Shown: positions 10,505 through 20,653 of the stretch, piece after piece
How positions within the stretch are numbered: position 1 is the stretch's first letter
Layout of the letters: each line of letters begins with the position of its first letter
Assembly: GCA_943704425.1 (NCBI GenBank)
Contig: CALSCP010000583.1
Coordinates: 1-39,847, forward strand
Reading direction: 5' to 3'
Source of the DNA: Ministeria vibrans ATCC 50519
Lineage: Eukaryota > Opisthokonta > Filasterea
DNA: 39,847 nucleotides
Program-made: the position numbers and the translations under genes
The notes under the pieces: generated by a model
Databases searched by the model: none
Told to the model about the DNA's origin: nothing
What the model saw: only the letters and a program-made list of their open reading frames with translations

Positions 10505-12987
10505 CACAGTGATAGATAGAGAGAAACACAGTGATAGAGAGAGAGGAGGGAGAGAGAAACAAAGTCATAGAGAAAAACAAAATAGTGCGCGAGTGAGTAA
10601 AAAAGAGCAAAAAAAAAAGAATGAATTGTTTTACGCAAGAATATCTTCTTCAAACTTGTCCATTGTGAGCGAACGGACTTTCGAGATGTGAACGCCAAAA
10701 GAGCGATGAATGCCGGAACAGGTGATGCACAGGAGCGCACCCAGGTTAATGGAGACCCACGACGGGCCTGGAAAGGAGCAGTCGCAGCACACCTGAAATT
10801 TGAGTGTGGGTGTGAGTGAGTGAAGTGAAAAAGGACGGTTGATTGTGCTTTCTTTAGTGAGTCAGTGTCTGTAAGAGAAATCGATATGGAGTTTATATTC
10901 GTGAGACACGAAATAAGGTGATCAGCCCGCATGCAGAATAGGAGAGGCTTGTTAAAACCAAAATCAAAACACTTACGTCGTTGCCGGGACGAGCCATGAG
11001 AAGTTGGAGGCGAACGGGAGACATGCAGGAGTCGTCCTGGATGCTGGTCTGTTGATCGAGGGAATGGGGAGCAGTGGTGGGAGATGGACGGAAGGAGGAG
11101 GAGGGGGGAATGGGGGTGGAAAGGGGAGGAGCGGAGGAGGAGAGGGGGCACGTGGTGGTGGTGGTGGAGGGTGCGGGAGAGGAGAGGAGACGGGGTGGTG
11201 GGGGTGAGGGGGAGACAATGAGTTGGTGGGAGGAGGCGATGGCAGAGGAGAGAGCGGTGATCCATAGGTTGACCATGTGGGGGGAGGTGGTCTGGAGGAC
11301 TGCGGTGTGGTGGGGCGAGATGAGAAGGAAACAGTTGCGGCGGTCAGTGGCACTGAGTGAGTGCGGGACATGCGTGGACGATGACGACGCAGAAGGATTG
11401 GAAAAGGAGACGGGAGAAGCAGCAAAGAAGTCGTCAGAGGAAGAAGGAGTGTTCGCAGTGAGCGCGCGCACTGAGCACAGTCGAAGGTCTGTTGTAGTGT
11501 GGTGTTTTGCTTTGTCTGAGGTTCGACTGCTTCGAGTGATTTTTCCATTCTAAACAAAGACTTTAGTGAAGAAAGAGAAGAAAAAAAAACAATAATTATT
11601 ACTGTTTTTTTTTACCTTCACAAAGTAGTAATAGGGGACCCACTTTGAAAAGTATCGGTCTTTTGAACAGAGCTCATTGAGATATCCCGCCACAATTGCA
11701 TTGTGTGGAGAATCCTCGACCCGCACACTATCACGTGGCATTGCAGTGCCTTCCAGAGCACTCAGTGCATCGCTTTCGTCCGGGGTTTTCGTTTCTTCGG
11801 CAGTCACAGTTTCCACTTTTGGTGCCTCTATAGACTCCGATTGATCCCCAATGCGATACGCATGCTCTTCTGCCATCTTCTTGCGTTCTCTTGACTCACT
11901 CACAAGCTGATGGCGTTGCTCCATTTCCCGCTCAAACTCCATTTGGCTCTTGCGTCGCTTCTCCAGAGTGTCTGCGAGCTCACGCAACTGCGGCTCTATT
12001 TCGCGCATCACATCCGCACCCTGTCGGAAGAAACTGTATAGGGCGTACGAGTGCGCAAGGATAGGGTCAAGCAGCTCGTAGCGCGACTGTGCCTTGACCG
12101 AGTTGAGGGTGTGCGCGTAGTCGAGTGAGATGTGTTGGAAGTTGGTGCGTGCCTGTCGCAGCTGCTCCTCCGCCTAAGTCAAAACACATTTCATTCAATC
12201 ACACAATGGACAGACTCACTGCGCTGCATGCGCTACCTCTCGGACATCGACGTCTTTGGCGTTTTTGCTGAGCGCGGCTTGTTTCGTGCTCGCGTGGTCG
12301 AGTTCGTCGCTCAGCTTGGTGAACACTTTGCGTGTCTCTCGCGTCTGGAGAAAGAGGGAGATTCATATTATTTGTTTTGGTTCAGTTCGGATCGTCAGTG
12401 TACCGGATCAAGAATCTGTCTATTGAATTTGTGCATTGAGGTGCAAAGGGTGCTCTTGTCTACAAAACAGAAAATAGAAAAAAAAACGCAAACAAACAAA
12501 CAAAGAAGGATCAAGATCAAGTCCGCACTCTAAGTAAGTACTTTGATCGAGTAGGATTTCGCGATACTGCGCCAGATCATCCAGAGCGGCTGTCACGCGC
12601 TCCAGCGCACCCACAGCCATGGGATCGTCTTCAAGAAGAGAATGCGCGCCAATGGCACGGATGGAGGACGTCACAGAGTCGTTTGCGGTCGCGAACTTAC
12701 GACCCGTCACTGTGCGAACGAAAAAAAATGGTGTTTTGTGAGCATTTCGGCACAATGACTCAATAACGGCACCGTCGGCATGGTCAGCAGCGTTGGCGAG
12801 GGTCGACGCAAGACGCTCCAGCTCGTCAATCCCGCGTTCGCCTCCGTCTAAGAGAGACATGAGCGATTGAAGTTTCGTTCAATGTCACTTGAATTTTTTT
12901 TTTTTTTTTTGTCATGCCACGCTTACGAATCGCGTGGCGGTAGCCGGGCGTATCATCTATTGCATCTCGCAGATCGATATACGGCAT
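9278..12987 (-). CDS. ACAP-type Arf GTPase-activating protein (BAR-PH-ArfGAP-ankyrin)
   Basis: Stimulates GTP hydrolysis by Arf GTPases on curved endosomal or plasma membranes. Twelve exons: 12987-12927, 12847-12773, 12709-12542, 12459-12404, 12344-12237, 12173-11616, 11549-10977, 10792-10635, 10251-10068, 10001-9771, 9657-9520 and 9418-9278 (about 816 aa). Residues 1-235 form a BAR domain ([39 protein letters not shown]). A charged linker and a split PH domain follow (VPYYYFV to MVNLWITAL, about 315-440), then a Pro/Ser-rich insert. The ArfGAP zinc finger starts at about residue 534 with CCDC, 16 residues, then CITCSGIHR, which includes the catalytic arginine. Ankyrin repeats ([10 protein letters not shown]) and a conserved C-terminal helix ([13 protein letters not shown]) close the protein. 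Intron 8 is swollen by GA repeats. Intron 9 has a GTCCAC donor. All phases match. Confidence 0.93.
10262..10600 (+). repeat. GA/GTTCAAGAGA minisatellite and (GA)n in ACAP intron 8
   Basis: GAGAGAGTTCAAGAGA-type units repeat from about 10280 to 10440, followed by a pure (GA)n run to about 10500 and CAGTGATAGAGAGA units to 10575. The tract makes this intron 383 nt long, whereas the other introns of the gene are about 55-180 nt. Confidence 0.85.
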
Positions 12988-13082
12988 ACTGAATAATGAA
13001 TGATATTTATTTCTATTTTTTTTTTGTGTGAGTTAATGAAATCAGAATTACGATCATTTTTATTTGATTTTCACTTTATTCG
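12988..13082. promoter_or_regulatory. 95-bp bidirectional promoter, ACAP/COX15
   Basis: AT-rich gap between divergent start codons of ACAP and COX15. It contains T-runs (TTTCTATTTTTTTTTTTGTG) and TTTTATTTGATTTTCACTTT. No defined factor site is recognised. Confidence 0.5.
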
Positions 13083-13418
13083 ATGCTTTCGACACTGTGG
13101 CGGAGTTGTACGCAGATCGGACGGCGATCATGGGCGTCGCTTTCACGTGCGGCGGCATTGAGCCCGCTGCGATCGACGATGCGCATGAAGGTTTTGAATC
13201 TCGTGTTGAGTTGCTCTGACTGATTCCCTTTTCGCGTTCGCCAGAGCGGCCCAACCTACGAATCAATTGGGCCCGCAGACCTTGGACTGTCGTTTAAGCA
13301 GCCGGAGCGTCCACTGAACAAATTCCGCAACGTGGGAGTGTGGTTTTCGGGACTGGCTGGTGAGTGCGAAATGAGTTTGGAGTGTTGATCTCATTCTCTC
13401 TCTCTCTATCACTTTGTT

Positions 13419-13494
<76 letters not shown>

Positions 13495-14539
13495 GGTTTG
13501 TAGCCATGACGTCGGCGGTGGTTGTTGTAGGCGGGGTCACCCGGCTGACTGAGTCGGTAGGGCAGGGCGGGGCAGGGTGGGGTGGGTGCTGATGGTATGT
13601 GTTTGTGCAGGGACTGAGCATGACCAGCTGGCACTTTATCAAGGACATGAAATGGCCCGACTCAGACGAAGCTTGGGCTCAGAAGTTTGAGGAGTACAAG
13701 GAGTTTCCTGAGTACAAAGAGTAAGCAAAAAATGTGTGTGTGTGTATGTGAGTGTGCATAATGTGCTTAGTGTGCATAATGTGCTTAGTGTGCACAATGT
13801 ACTTAGTGTGCTTTGTGCGCTTAGTGCGCTTAGTGTGTACTTGTGTACTCCGTGTGTGTGCTTAGTGTGTACTTAGTGTGTGAAGATAACATCTTGTTGC
13901 AGGATCAACCGTGACATGACAGTGGAAGGATTCAAGAACATTTACTACTGGGAGTACACACACCGCTCCATTGCACGTGCCACCGGATTTGTCTACCTTA
14001 TTCCTCTTATTATCTTCCGAGTAACACACATACGACCGAAATTGAGAGAAAGGATATAAATAACGTTGAACTATAGAAACAAATTCCGCGCACTCTCTAC
14101 CCGAGAATACTTGCAACGGGCGCATTGTTGGCGTTCCAGGGCGGTCTGGGCTGGTACATGGTGCGCAGTGGTCTGGAAGAGCACCCTGAGGATCTCAATG
14201 CCGTTCCTCGAGTTAGTCAAGTAAGAATAATGTATAATATAATTTTTTGACTATTTTAAACTGATCAACGAATAACATTGTATAGTATCGTCTTGCTGCG
14301 CACTATACGACTGCGGTTGTCATTCTGCTCTCGTCCGTTTCCATTGCTCTGACGTGTCTGCGTCCCTTTCCCAAACCAGTAAGAAAAAATTGAGTCAGTA
14401 GGATGGCGAAATTTAACACTGAATTGCTGCGTAGCATCTGCACAAGAATTTGCCACGCTTGCGCACTGCGCTGACACATACTCGAAACCTCGCATTTGTG
14501 ACAGCAGTTTCAGGTAAGGGAGGAATCGAATGAAGAAAT

Positions 14540-14582
<43 letters not shown>

Positions 14583-15248
14583 CCTGACCCTAACCCTAAC
14601 CCCAACCCTAACCCTAACCCCAAAACATTTCACCTTGACCCTAACCCTAACCCTAGCCTTAATAACTGAACCCTGGCGGTATCCCTAGCTGATGATTGTT
14701 CCTCCACTTTCTTTTAGGTGCCTTTGTTGCAGGTTTGGACGCCGGAATGATCTACAATACCTTTCCAATGATGGCTGACCGTTGGATTCCCACCGATCTC
14801 CTCAGTCTGGAACCAACTTTCCGAAACTTCACTGAAAACCCTACAACAGTAATATCATTCAATGATTGTTGCATCAATTTCACTCACTTACTCTGCTGTG
14901 CCACATTTCAGGCACAATTCCAACACCGCATTCTGGGAATTACAACAGCTACCTCCGTCTTTCTATGCGGTCTGCTTGCCCGTCCCATTCCTCTACGGCC
15001 AAATGCACTTTGGGCACTTCGTATTGTCATGGCAACCGCGACAGCTCAAGTAAAGTCACACCAACTCATTGTATTGGTCATTTATATCTTTTTTTTCTGT
15101 GGTTTTGGTGTTTTAGGTTGCGCTTGGGATTGCGACTCTTTTGTACTTTGTGCCTGTTCCTTTGGCTGCTGCCCATCAGGCTGGCTCTATTACGCTCCTT
15201 TCTGCTCTCACTTGGATCGTTCATGAACTCAAAATTGTCCCAAAGTAA
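13083..15248 (+). CDS. COX15: Heme A synthase COX15 (mitochondrial)
   Basis: Converts heme O to heme A for cytochrome c oxidase in the mitochondrial inner membrane. Eleven exons: 13083-13190, 13245-13359, 13504-13556, 13611-13720, 13903-14020, 14077-14220, 14286-14378, 14435-14513, 14718-14848, 14912-15049 and 15117-15248 (about 406 aa, close to the human length). The N-terminus (MLSTLWRSCTQIGRRSWASL) is Arg/Ser-rich with no acidic residue in the first 36 codons, a typical presequence. Family landmarks include VGGVTRLTESGLSM, EYTHR, FQGGLGWYMVRSGLEEHP, PRVSQYRLAAH, GAFVAGLDAGMIYNTFP, FQHRILGIT and PLAAAHQAGS. The heme-ligand histidines in EYTHR, LAAH, FQHR and AAHQ are present. Two introns are enlarged by repeats, one by CT repeats and one by TG plus CCCTAA repeats. 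Confidence 0.96.
13387..13491 (+). repeat. (CT)n with GTGATAGAGA-family copy, COX15 intron 2
   Basis: TCTCTCTATCACTTTGTTTC at about 13395-13420 is the reverse complement of the GA-rich family core. It is followed by an uninterrupted (CT)n run to 13491. Confidence 0.85.
14545..14660 (+). repeat. (TG)n plus interstitial telomere-type CCCTAA array, COX15 intron 8
   Basis: A (TG)n tract (14545-14581) abuts CCCTAA repeats with CCCCAA variants at 14588-14621 and a second block at 14639-14656. It is flanked on both sides by COX15 exons in correct phase, so this is not a chromosome end. Confidence 0.9.
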
Positions 15249-15371
15249 ACAATATTTTTTTTACATGCCCACTGCCACTGTTGGTTTGAAATTTTGCTAC
15301 TCGAATGCTTGTGATGCATTCTATTATTATTCATTATTAATTCATAGAATAGTTTATCTGGAGTAAAAAAA
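15249..15371. terminator. Convergent 3' ends of COX15 and P450
   Basis: 123 bp between opposing stop codons. AT-rich sequence including ATTATTATTCATTATTAATT near 15325-15345 is a likely polyadenylation zone. No gene is visible. Confidence 0.4.
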
Positions 15372-17653
15372 TTAATGTCGAGGAGAGAGGGACAAGAAGA
15401 CGCCCGGAGCGGGTTTGAGAGTGATATTGCACTCGTCGTCAATGGGCGGGTGATTGGGAACCAGTGAAACGCGAAAGCGGCGCAGTAGGAGCGAAAGCGA
15501 AACCTAAGAGAGTAATAATGAAGATAAATAAAGTGAAAAGTTTACTCAAAGTGAAAAGACGTAATTAATAATAATAATAATTATTATAATAATAATAAGC
15601 TGATTATATTTTTGTATAATAATAATCCATCCGTTATTGAAAATAAATTTACGTGTTCACAACTTACTCTCAATTCAACCATTGCAAAGTTTTGCCCAAC
15701 ACAACTTTTACGGCCGACACCAAATGGGGCAAATTGAGCGGGAGGAATAGGATTTGCGGTGAGACGGTCTTCGTTGAAGCGGGAAGGACGGAAGGAGAGG
15801 ACGTCGGAGCCCCAGAAGGAAGGATCGCGGTGGGGTGTCAGGAAGTCAATGATGATGTGTGTGTCTTCCTGTGGGGTTGAATAGTGTGTGAGTGGCTGTT
15901 TGTGCAAGTAAAACTGAGTGACTCTGTGTAAGTGAAATATGGCTCATTTTGAGTGCGTTTCTATCGAGTAGAGCACAAATATCAATTTCACTTACGGGAA
16001 TATCATAACCAGCAATTTTGACATCACGCACTGCCGATCGACCAGTGATCTACTCACAAAACAAACAAACGTTAGACTCAGTGATTATGCACAAATTGAG
16101 ATGATAATAATTATTATAAATTTGGTACTGGGGCAACTGGAAAGAGTCTGAGAGTCTCTTTGATAAGATTATCGATTGGTTTGAGTTGTGACAACGTTTC
16201 GTAGGAAATTTCGGTTGAAAGATCGCTTCCCAAAAGAGAAACTAGTTCCTAATGAGAGATAGAGGAAGAATGAGATGTGATTAAAGTTTTTTTTTTAATT
16301 CTTTTGGTTTACGGTTGCGAGTGATTCTTGGTAATCTGGATTTTGAGCGAGTTGAAGGAAGATCCATGCAAGAGTGTTTGACGTGGTTTCATGGCCCGCA
16401 AGAAAGAACATTAGAGTCTCATCGACAAGCTCGTCTGTTGTGAGCACATCGCCCTAAGAGAAAAAAAAAGGTAGGTTTACACTGGTCATCAAAGTTAGGG
16501 TTAGAGGTACGCTTACGTCTTCTGTTTTCGTCATAAGCATATCCAACAGTGTCTTCTCTCCCGTTTCCTTCTCTTCTCGTTCCTGAATCACAGTTTGAAC
16601 AAAACTCTACAAAAATAAACAACAAAATCAACACAGGGCTTTACAATCCACCACAATTTCGTAAGTACCTTCAACGTCTGAATGTTCTGACGAAACTTGG
16701 ACTCACTGTGTCGAAACATTACTTTCCACAGTGCTTCGGGAATCGTAATGCGCTCCTGCACCTGCACGGTCGCCTCCGAAATCGTCGAGTACAGTTCCGC
16801 ATTCTATTCCAAAAAAAAAACACAATAATTACGCAAATGGCAAAATCTGATTCGTTAGTGGGGGGATTCTTTGATTAATTAGAATCAGTGCTGGAGATGA
16901 AAGACTTTTTTCTTCAATTGATTTATTTAGCAAGTGAGGAGTGTCTCTTTGAAATTTGAATGTGAAAAATGATTGTGTTGCGCAAAAGAGCAATGCCAAT
17001 GAATATAAAATTAATGCGTTTTTTTTCGTTTGAAACCGTCTGTGTGTTAATTCTGAGTGGTTGGTACCTTTGGGAGCATTCCAAAGGCACATTCGCAAAT
17101 GACATTCATTGTGAGCTGTGAAAAGTCCTTGAGAGTGTCGACGCGCGCGAGAGACTGTTCCCACTGACTGATGAGCGAAAGAGTGTGGCGGTGCACGACC
17201 GAGACCTCGCGCCGCAGTTGTTGCGGGTGGAATGCGGGTGTGACAAGTTTGCGGTGGCGTTTCCACACTGGTCCGTCCAGAATCAACAGTCCCTACTCAG
17301 AAACGTTATTTGTGAGAGGATTGATTCTTTTGTGGCGTTACGTCGGAGAGGGGGCGGAAGGCAACAGCAAAGTTCCGGCTTGAATGGTAGTTTTCGGGTT
17401 GGGTCAGAATCTGCATGAGAAGAGGAGAGTGAGTGGAACGCGCTGATTGATTGTGTGATATTAATTGTTGTATCGTGTTTTTGTGTGTCGCATTGTGTGT
17501 TCCACATGCTGGTGTGTGTATGGGTTGTATTGCGTGTTTCTGGTGTGTGTGTGTCTGTGTTGGGTGTGTCGTTTGCTGTGTTGTGGGTGTGTGTCATGTG
17601 TTAGTGTGTGTCTGTGTTGAGTGTGCCATATGTCAGTGTGTGTGCGCGCGCGC

Positions 17654-17738
<85 letters not shown>

Positions 17739-17818
17739 GGGTGTGTCGTTTGCTGTGTTGTGGGTGTGTGTCATGTGTTAGTGTGTGTCTGTGTTGAGTG
17801 TGCCATATGTCAGTGTGT

Positions 17819-17895
<77 letters not shown>

Positions 17896-17905
17896 NNNNN
17901 NNNNN

Positions 17906-17998
<93 letters not shown>

Positions 17999-18424
17999 CA
18001 TTCCGTGCCTGTTTGATGAGTGCGGGATCAGAGACATTGATGCCTCGCGCAAACGGAGTCCACCAGCTCTGAATGGCGCCGTACTCCTTCGACATCTCAT
18101 GGAAAAGCTTGTGGATGTGCCCTTTGCCATCGGCGTCCTGTGAGCGGCGAGAACGACAAAAGAGCGTTTCACATGAGAACCAAACAAAGAACGTTCACGA
18201 CTCCACTTCCAGCGAAACCAAACGCCGTGCGCACCTTCAGGTAGCCCAGATGACCCAGGACGAACGCTGCCGGCTTGTGCGGGATGTTTGACAGGCCGCG
18301 TTGCCACACTATGAGCTTAACGACCTGTGGAGGAGAGGAGAGAGTGAGAGACTGTGGAAATGGCGGTTGGGCGGACATAGAGTGTCGAGAGCACTGCAGC
18401 GCCTCCAAGAAGGAAGAGGAACAT
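15372..18424 (-). CDS. Cytochrome P450, CYP4/CYP3-clan-like
   Basis: Membrane-anchored heme monooxygenase. The substrate cannot be inferred. Twelve exons: 18424-18377, 18324-18235, 18137-18009, 17410-17342, 17292-17068, 16803-16669, 16606-16517, 16453-16313, 16248-16129, 16049-15996, 15868-15668 and 15503-15372 (about 477 aa). The N-terminus MFLFLLGGAAVLSTLY is a membrane anchor. Family motifs are the helix-C WKRHRKLVTPAFH, the helix-I FLAGHETTSN (about 279-288), the ExxR ETLRL (about 340), the GYDIP turn, HRDPSFWG, and the heme loop FGVGRKSCVG with its cysteine near residue 423. Every intron is in phase 0. Intron 3 is about 600 nt, contains TG repeats and a 10-N gap, and has a GC donor (CAG/GCACGG). 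The exons are unaffected by the gap. An ER location is expected. Confidence 0.93.
16493..16506 (-). repeat. Short CCCTAA motif in P450 intron 7
   Basis: Sense strand reads CTAACCCTAAC inside a normal 63-nt intron. It is too short to be called an array by itself, but it matches the orientation of the other two intronic CCCTAA tracts. Confidence 0.5.
17440..18000. repeat. TG-rich 177-bp-period duplication with assembly gap, P450 intron 3
   Basis: An approximately 82-bp TG-rich unit starting at 17561 recurs at 17738. It includes TGGGTGTGTCGTTTGCTGTG and TGCCATATGTCAGTG and a CG run, and each copy is followed by a long (TG)n arm. The second arm is interrupted by ten Ns at 17896-17905, so the true length and copy number are unknown. 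Confidence 0.9.
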
Positions 18425-18645
18425 CTTGATTCTTGTGGAGATTGCAAGAGACGCTGTTTGCAAGATACAGAAAAGTGTGACTCAAAACTCAATTTACTAA
18501 ACTTGAGTCCATCATGGTTCACTCGTTGACTCATTGAGTATTGACGATTACAGTCATTACACTTCTCTTGCTTCTCTCTTTGTCCCATAACTCTCTCGCC
18601 CGACCCTTCCCCATACCTTGGAGAGTGTACGAGAGCCACTGCGCC
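18425..18645. promoter_or_regulatory. Bidirectional promoter P450/LYRM2 with two TGACTCA sites
   Basis: 221-bp divergent gap. The palindromic bZIP (AP-1/Gcn4-type) heptamer TGACTCA occurs at 18478-18484 and 18527-18533, 49 bp apart, closer to the P450 start. A pyrimidine-rich stretch (TCTCTTGCTTCTCTCTTTGT) precedes the LYRM2 side. Confidence 0.5.
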
Positions 18646-19047
18646 ATGTCATCTGGGGCTGCTCGCACGCTGGGCGAGACGATGAGCTTCACATCGGTAA
18701 ATGCGTCCACGTCGTTCCTTCGTCCTCTGACTGCGCCGGCCGGGCCACTCTCATCGTAGTTTATGAGGAGACGCGAAGTTCTAAACATCTACCGTCAGTT
18801 TTTACGCGCCATTCGTCGTAAGGAGACTCAATGAGAGAGAGTGAGTGAGAGAGAGAGAGTCACTCACTTCACTCATTGTGTTGTTGTAGCTCTCTCGCCA
18901 ACGGATCGCTCCCAGATGCGCTCTCACATTCGCGACGACATTGAGCGCAACCGACACCTCACCGATCCGACGGCGATCGGCATGATGATCACCGGTGCTC
19001 GAATGCAACTCAAGGAGATCCAGTCGTCTCTTCCGCCGTCTGCCTGA
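18646..19047 (+). CDS. LYRM2: LYR motif protein, LYRM2-like
   Basis: LYR proteins are small mitochondrial factors that bind acyl carrier protein. LYRM2 has been linked to complex I. Three exons (18646-18696, 18760-18817, 18890-19047) give 88 aa, the same length as human LYRM2. The second exon encodes FMRRREVLNIYRQFLRAIRR, with IYR in place of LYR and the conserved downstream arginines. The third contains IRDDIERNRHLTDPTAIGMM and MQLKEIQSSL, matching the family's REEFRRNK and MMITxGxMQLKEL blocks. Introns are 63 and 72 nt with GTAAAT and GTAAGG donors. The short N-terminus lacks a strong presequence, as is common for this family. It is divergently paired with the P450. Confidence 0.9.
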
Positions 19048-19226
19048 CCCCATCTCGCATGTCCCCATCTCTTGTACACCGATCAATTGTCTATTATCTA
19101 TGCACTACTACCAACCCTCTAAAATACATCATTAATCTAAAAAAAAAACGACAGCGCACAGAGGGCTTGTCAAACGTTACACACACACACTCTCTCTCTA
19201 CACTCACTCGTTCTCTCTCCACTCAT
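19048..19226. terminator. Convergent 3' ends, LYRM2 and WBP1/VOPP1-like gene
   Basis: 179 bp between opposing stops. It contains AAATACATCATTAATC and an A-run near 19130-19150 and a CT/CA-rich segment. No gene is seen. Confidence 0.4.
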
Positions 19227-19937
19227 TTACGCCGTCGTCTCGTCGGTTGGCGGAGCAAAATGCTCGTAGCTCGGTGGGGGCGGGTCGGCAGAGGTGGCTG
19301 CTGTCTGTGGTTGCTGCTGCTGCTGCTGCGGAGGGTACAAGGCGGGCTGCTGTGGAGGGTATGAGGTGGGCTGCTGCGGTCCAGGATACATTGCGGGCTG
19401 CTGCGGAGGCGGATAGGCTCCTTGCGTGCCCTGGTAGACGGGGTACATCTGGACTTGCTGGGGAGCGGCGCGGTACAGGTCTGGCTTGGGCTGGACGTAC
19501 TGCGGCTGCTGGCCCTGGTAGTACGGCTCGCTCGTCGCCGTGATGGTGTACGTGGTCGTCGCTGCTGCCGCCTGCTGCCGCCGCCGCCGCATCATAATGC
19601 AGCAGACTGCAAGAAGAATCGCTCCGAGGAACAGGCATCCCGCAACAATGCCTGAACACGCGCGTGTGAGCGAAAATGGTTTTGGTGTTCCGCAACACAC
19701 ACAAACAAAAGAATAAAAAAAAACCCTTTACCGACAATCATAAAGATATTTTCGCATGATTCAGAGCTGGCACATTGACAATTGATGACACATCCTTCAG
19801 GCTGTGGTCGCAAAAGAGGTGTGACAAGGAAGGAGAGTGAGAAAACAAAACAAAACAGTCGCCAAACAACAACGTACGCATTGGTACGGCTGAGGGCACC
19901 GCCTCGAGATGTGGTGGGCGCTATAGACGCTTTCCAT
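19227..19937 (-). CDS. Cys-rich single-pass membrane protein with Pro/Gln/Tyr PY-motif tail (WBP1/VOPP1-like)
   Basis: Three exons (19937-19878, 19801-19732, 19651-19227) give about 184 aa. Residues 1-40 are cysteine-rich (CPQPYQCPEGC, CQCASSESC). One hydrophobic helix follows (IVAGCLFLGAILLAVCCIMM), then an RRRR stop-transfer and a tail rich in Pro, Gln and Tyr ending near PPPPSYEHF, a PY motif of the kind bound by WW domains of Nedd4-type ubiquitin ligases. The order (short Cys-rich ectodomain, one helix, basic stop, PY tail) matches WBP1/VOPP1/Shisa-like proteins of Golgi, endosome and lysosome membranes. No clear signal peptide is visible, so either a further 5' exon exists or it inserts through its own helix. 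A structurally similar gene lies at 37006-37784. Confidence 0.7.
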
Positions 19938-20096
19938 CGCAAATGAGAGGGGAATTTTTTTGTTAGTTGCAACTGCAGTTGCAAAATTGAAGATTGATCA
20001 TGGAGAAGCTATTTGAATAATTATAAATAAATTTAATAAATTCACTGTTCTTCATAGCCAATTGCGCATCTCTGAGACTCTTCGTTGCTTTTTAGT
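19938..20096. promoter_or_regulatory. Bidirectional promoter with a perfect 18-bp palindrome
   Basis: 159-bp gap between divergent starts of the WBP1/VOPP1-like gene and the Notum/PAE gene. TTGCAACTGCAGTTGCAA at 19967-19984 is a perfect inverted repeat with no spacer and could be a dimeric factor site. AT-rich TTATAAATAAATTTAATAAA lies at about 20020-20040. Confidence 0.5.
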
Positions 20097-20619
20097 ATGA
20101 AGGTCGTTGTGGTGCTTGCTGCTCTCATTGCGGTAAGTTTTTTTTTCTGTTGATGCTAAAACCGGAAAACCCCACTTGATTGTCTATGCGCACCGACTGT
20201 ACGCCTACGTGCCATCTGTACGCCGTTCTTGCTCCAGCGCATCGGGCACAGCCCGTGTATTGAGAGGGAGGCGTTGATGATGTTGATGCACACACAATAC
20301 GTTTGTTTGTCTCACTGTCTCTCTCCTCTCTGTCCCATCCCCGCCTCTCTCTTCTCCCCACACGCATCCATTCTGATGTACGCAACCCCAATGCGTAGTC
20401 TGCGTATGCTGCCGTCGACGCTACGGGGTACTTTCTGAAGGACGCTGCAGCCAATGACGGCGCACAGTGCCTGGACGGGACCCCTGGCGCGTACTACCAC
20501 CGCCCGGGCAAGGACAGTGGTGCCAACAAGTGGTACATCCATCACCAGGTATGTTTGAGCGGTTTTGAGAGAGAGAGAAGCAGAAAGGAAAAAAAAAAAA
20601 CAATTGAACTTTACACTCA

Positions 20620-20653
<34 letters not shown>

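Noticed and set aside
11074-11553. Gly/Glu-rich plus-strand open frame
   Set aside because: Complement of the ACAP PH-domain and Pro/Ser-rich exon. No conservation on this strand.
14588-14656. Chromosome end (telomere)
   Set aside because: The CCCTAA tract is flanked on both sides by COX15 exons in correct phase, so it is internal.
17451-18143. Long Val/Cys and His/Thr open frames on both strands
   Set aside because: Pure translation of (TG)n/(CA)n microsatellite through the N gap, inside a P450 intron.
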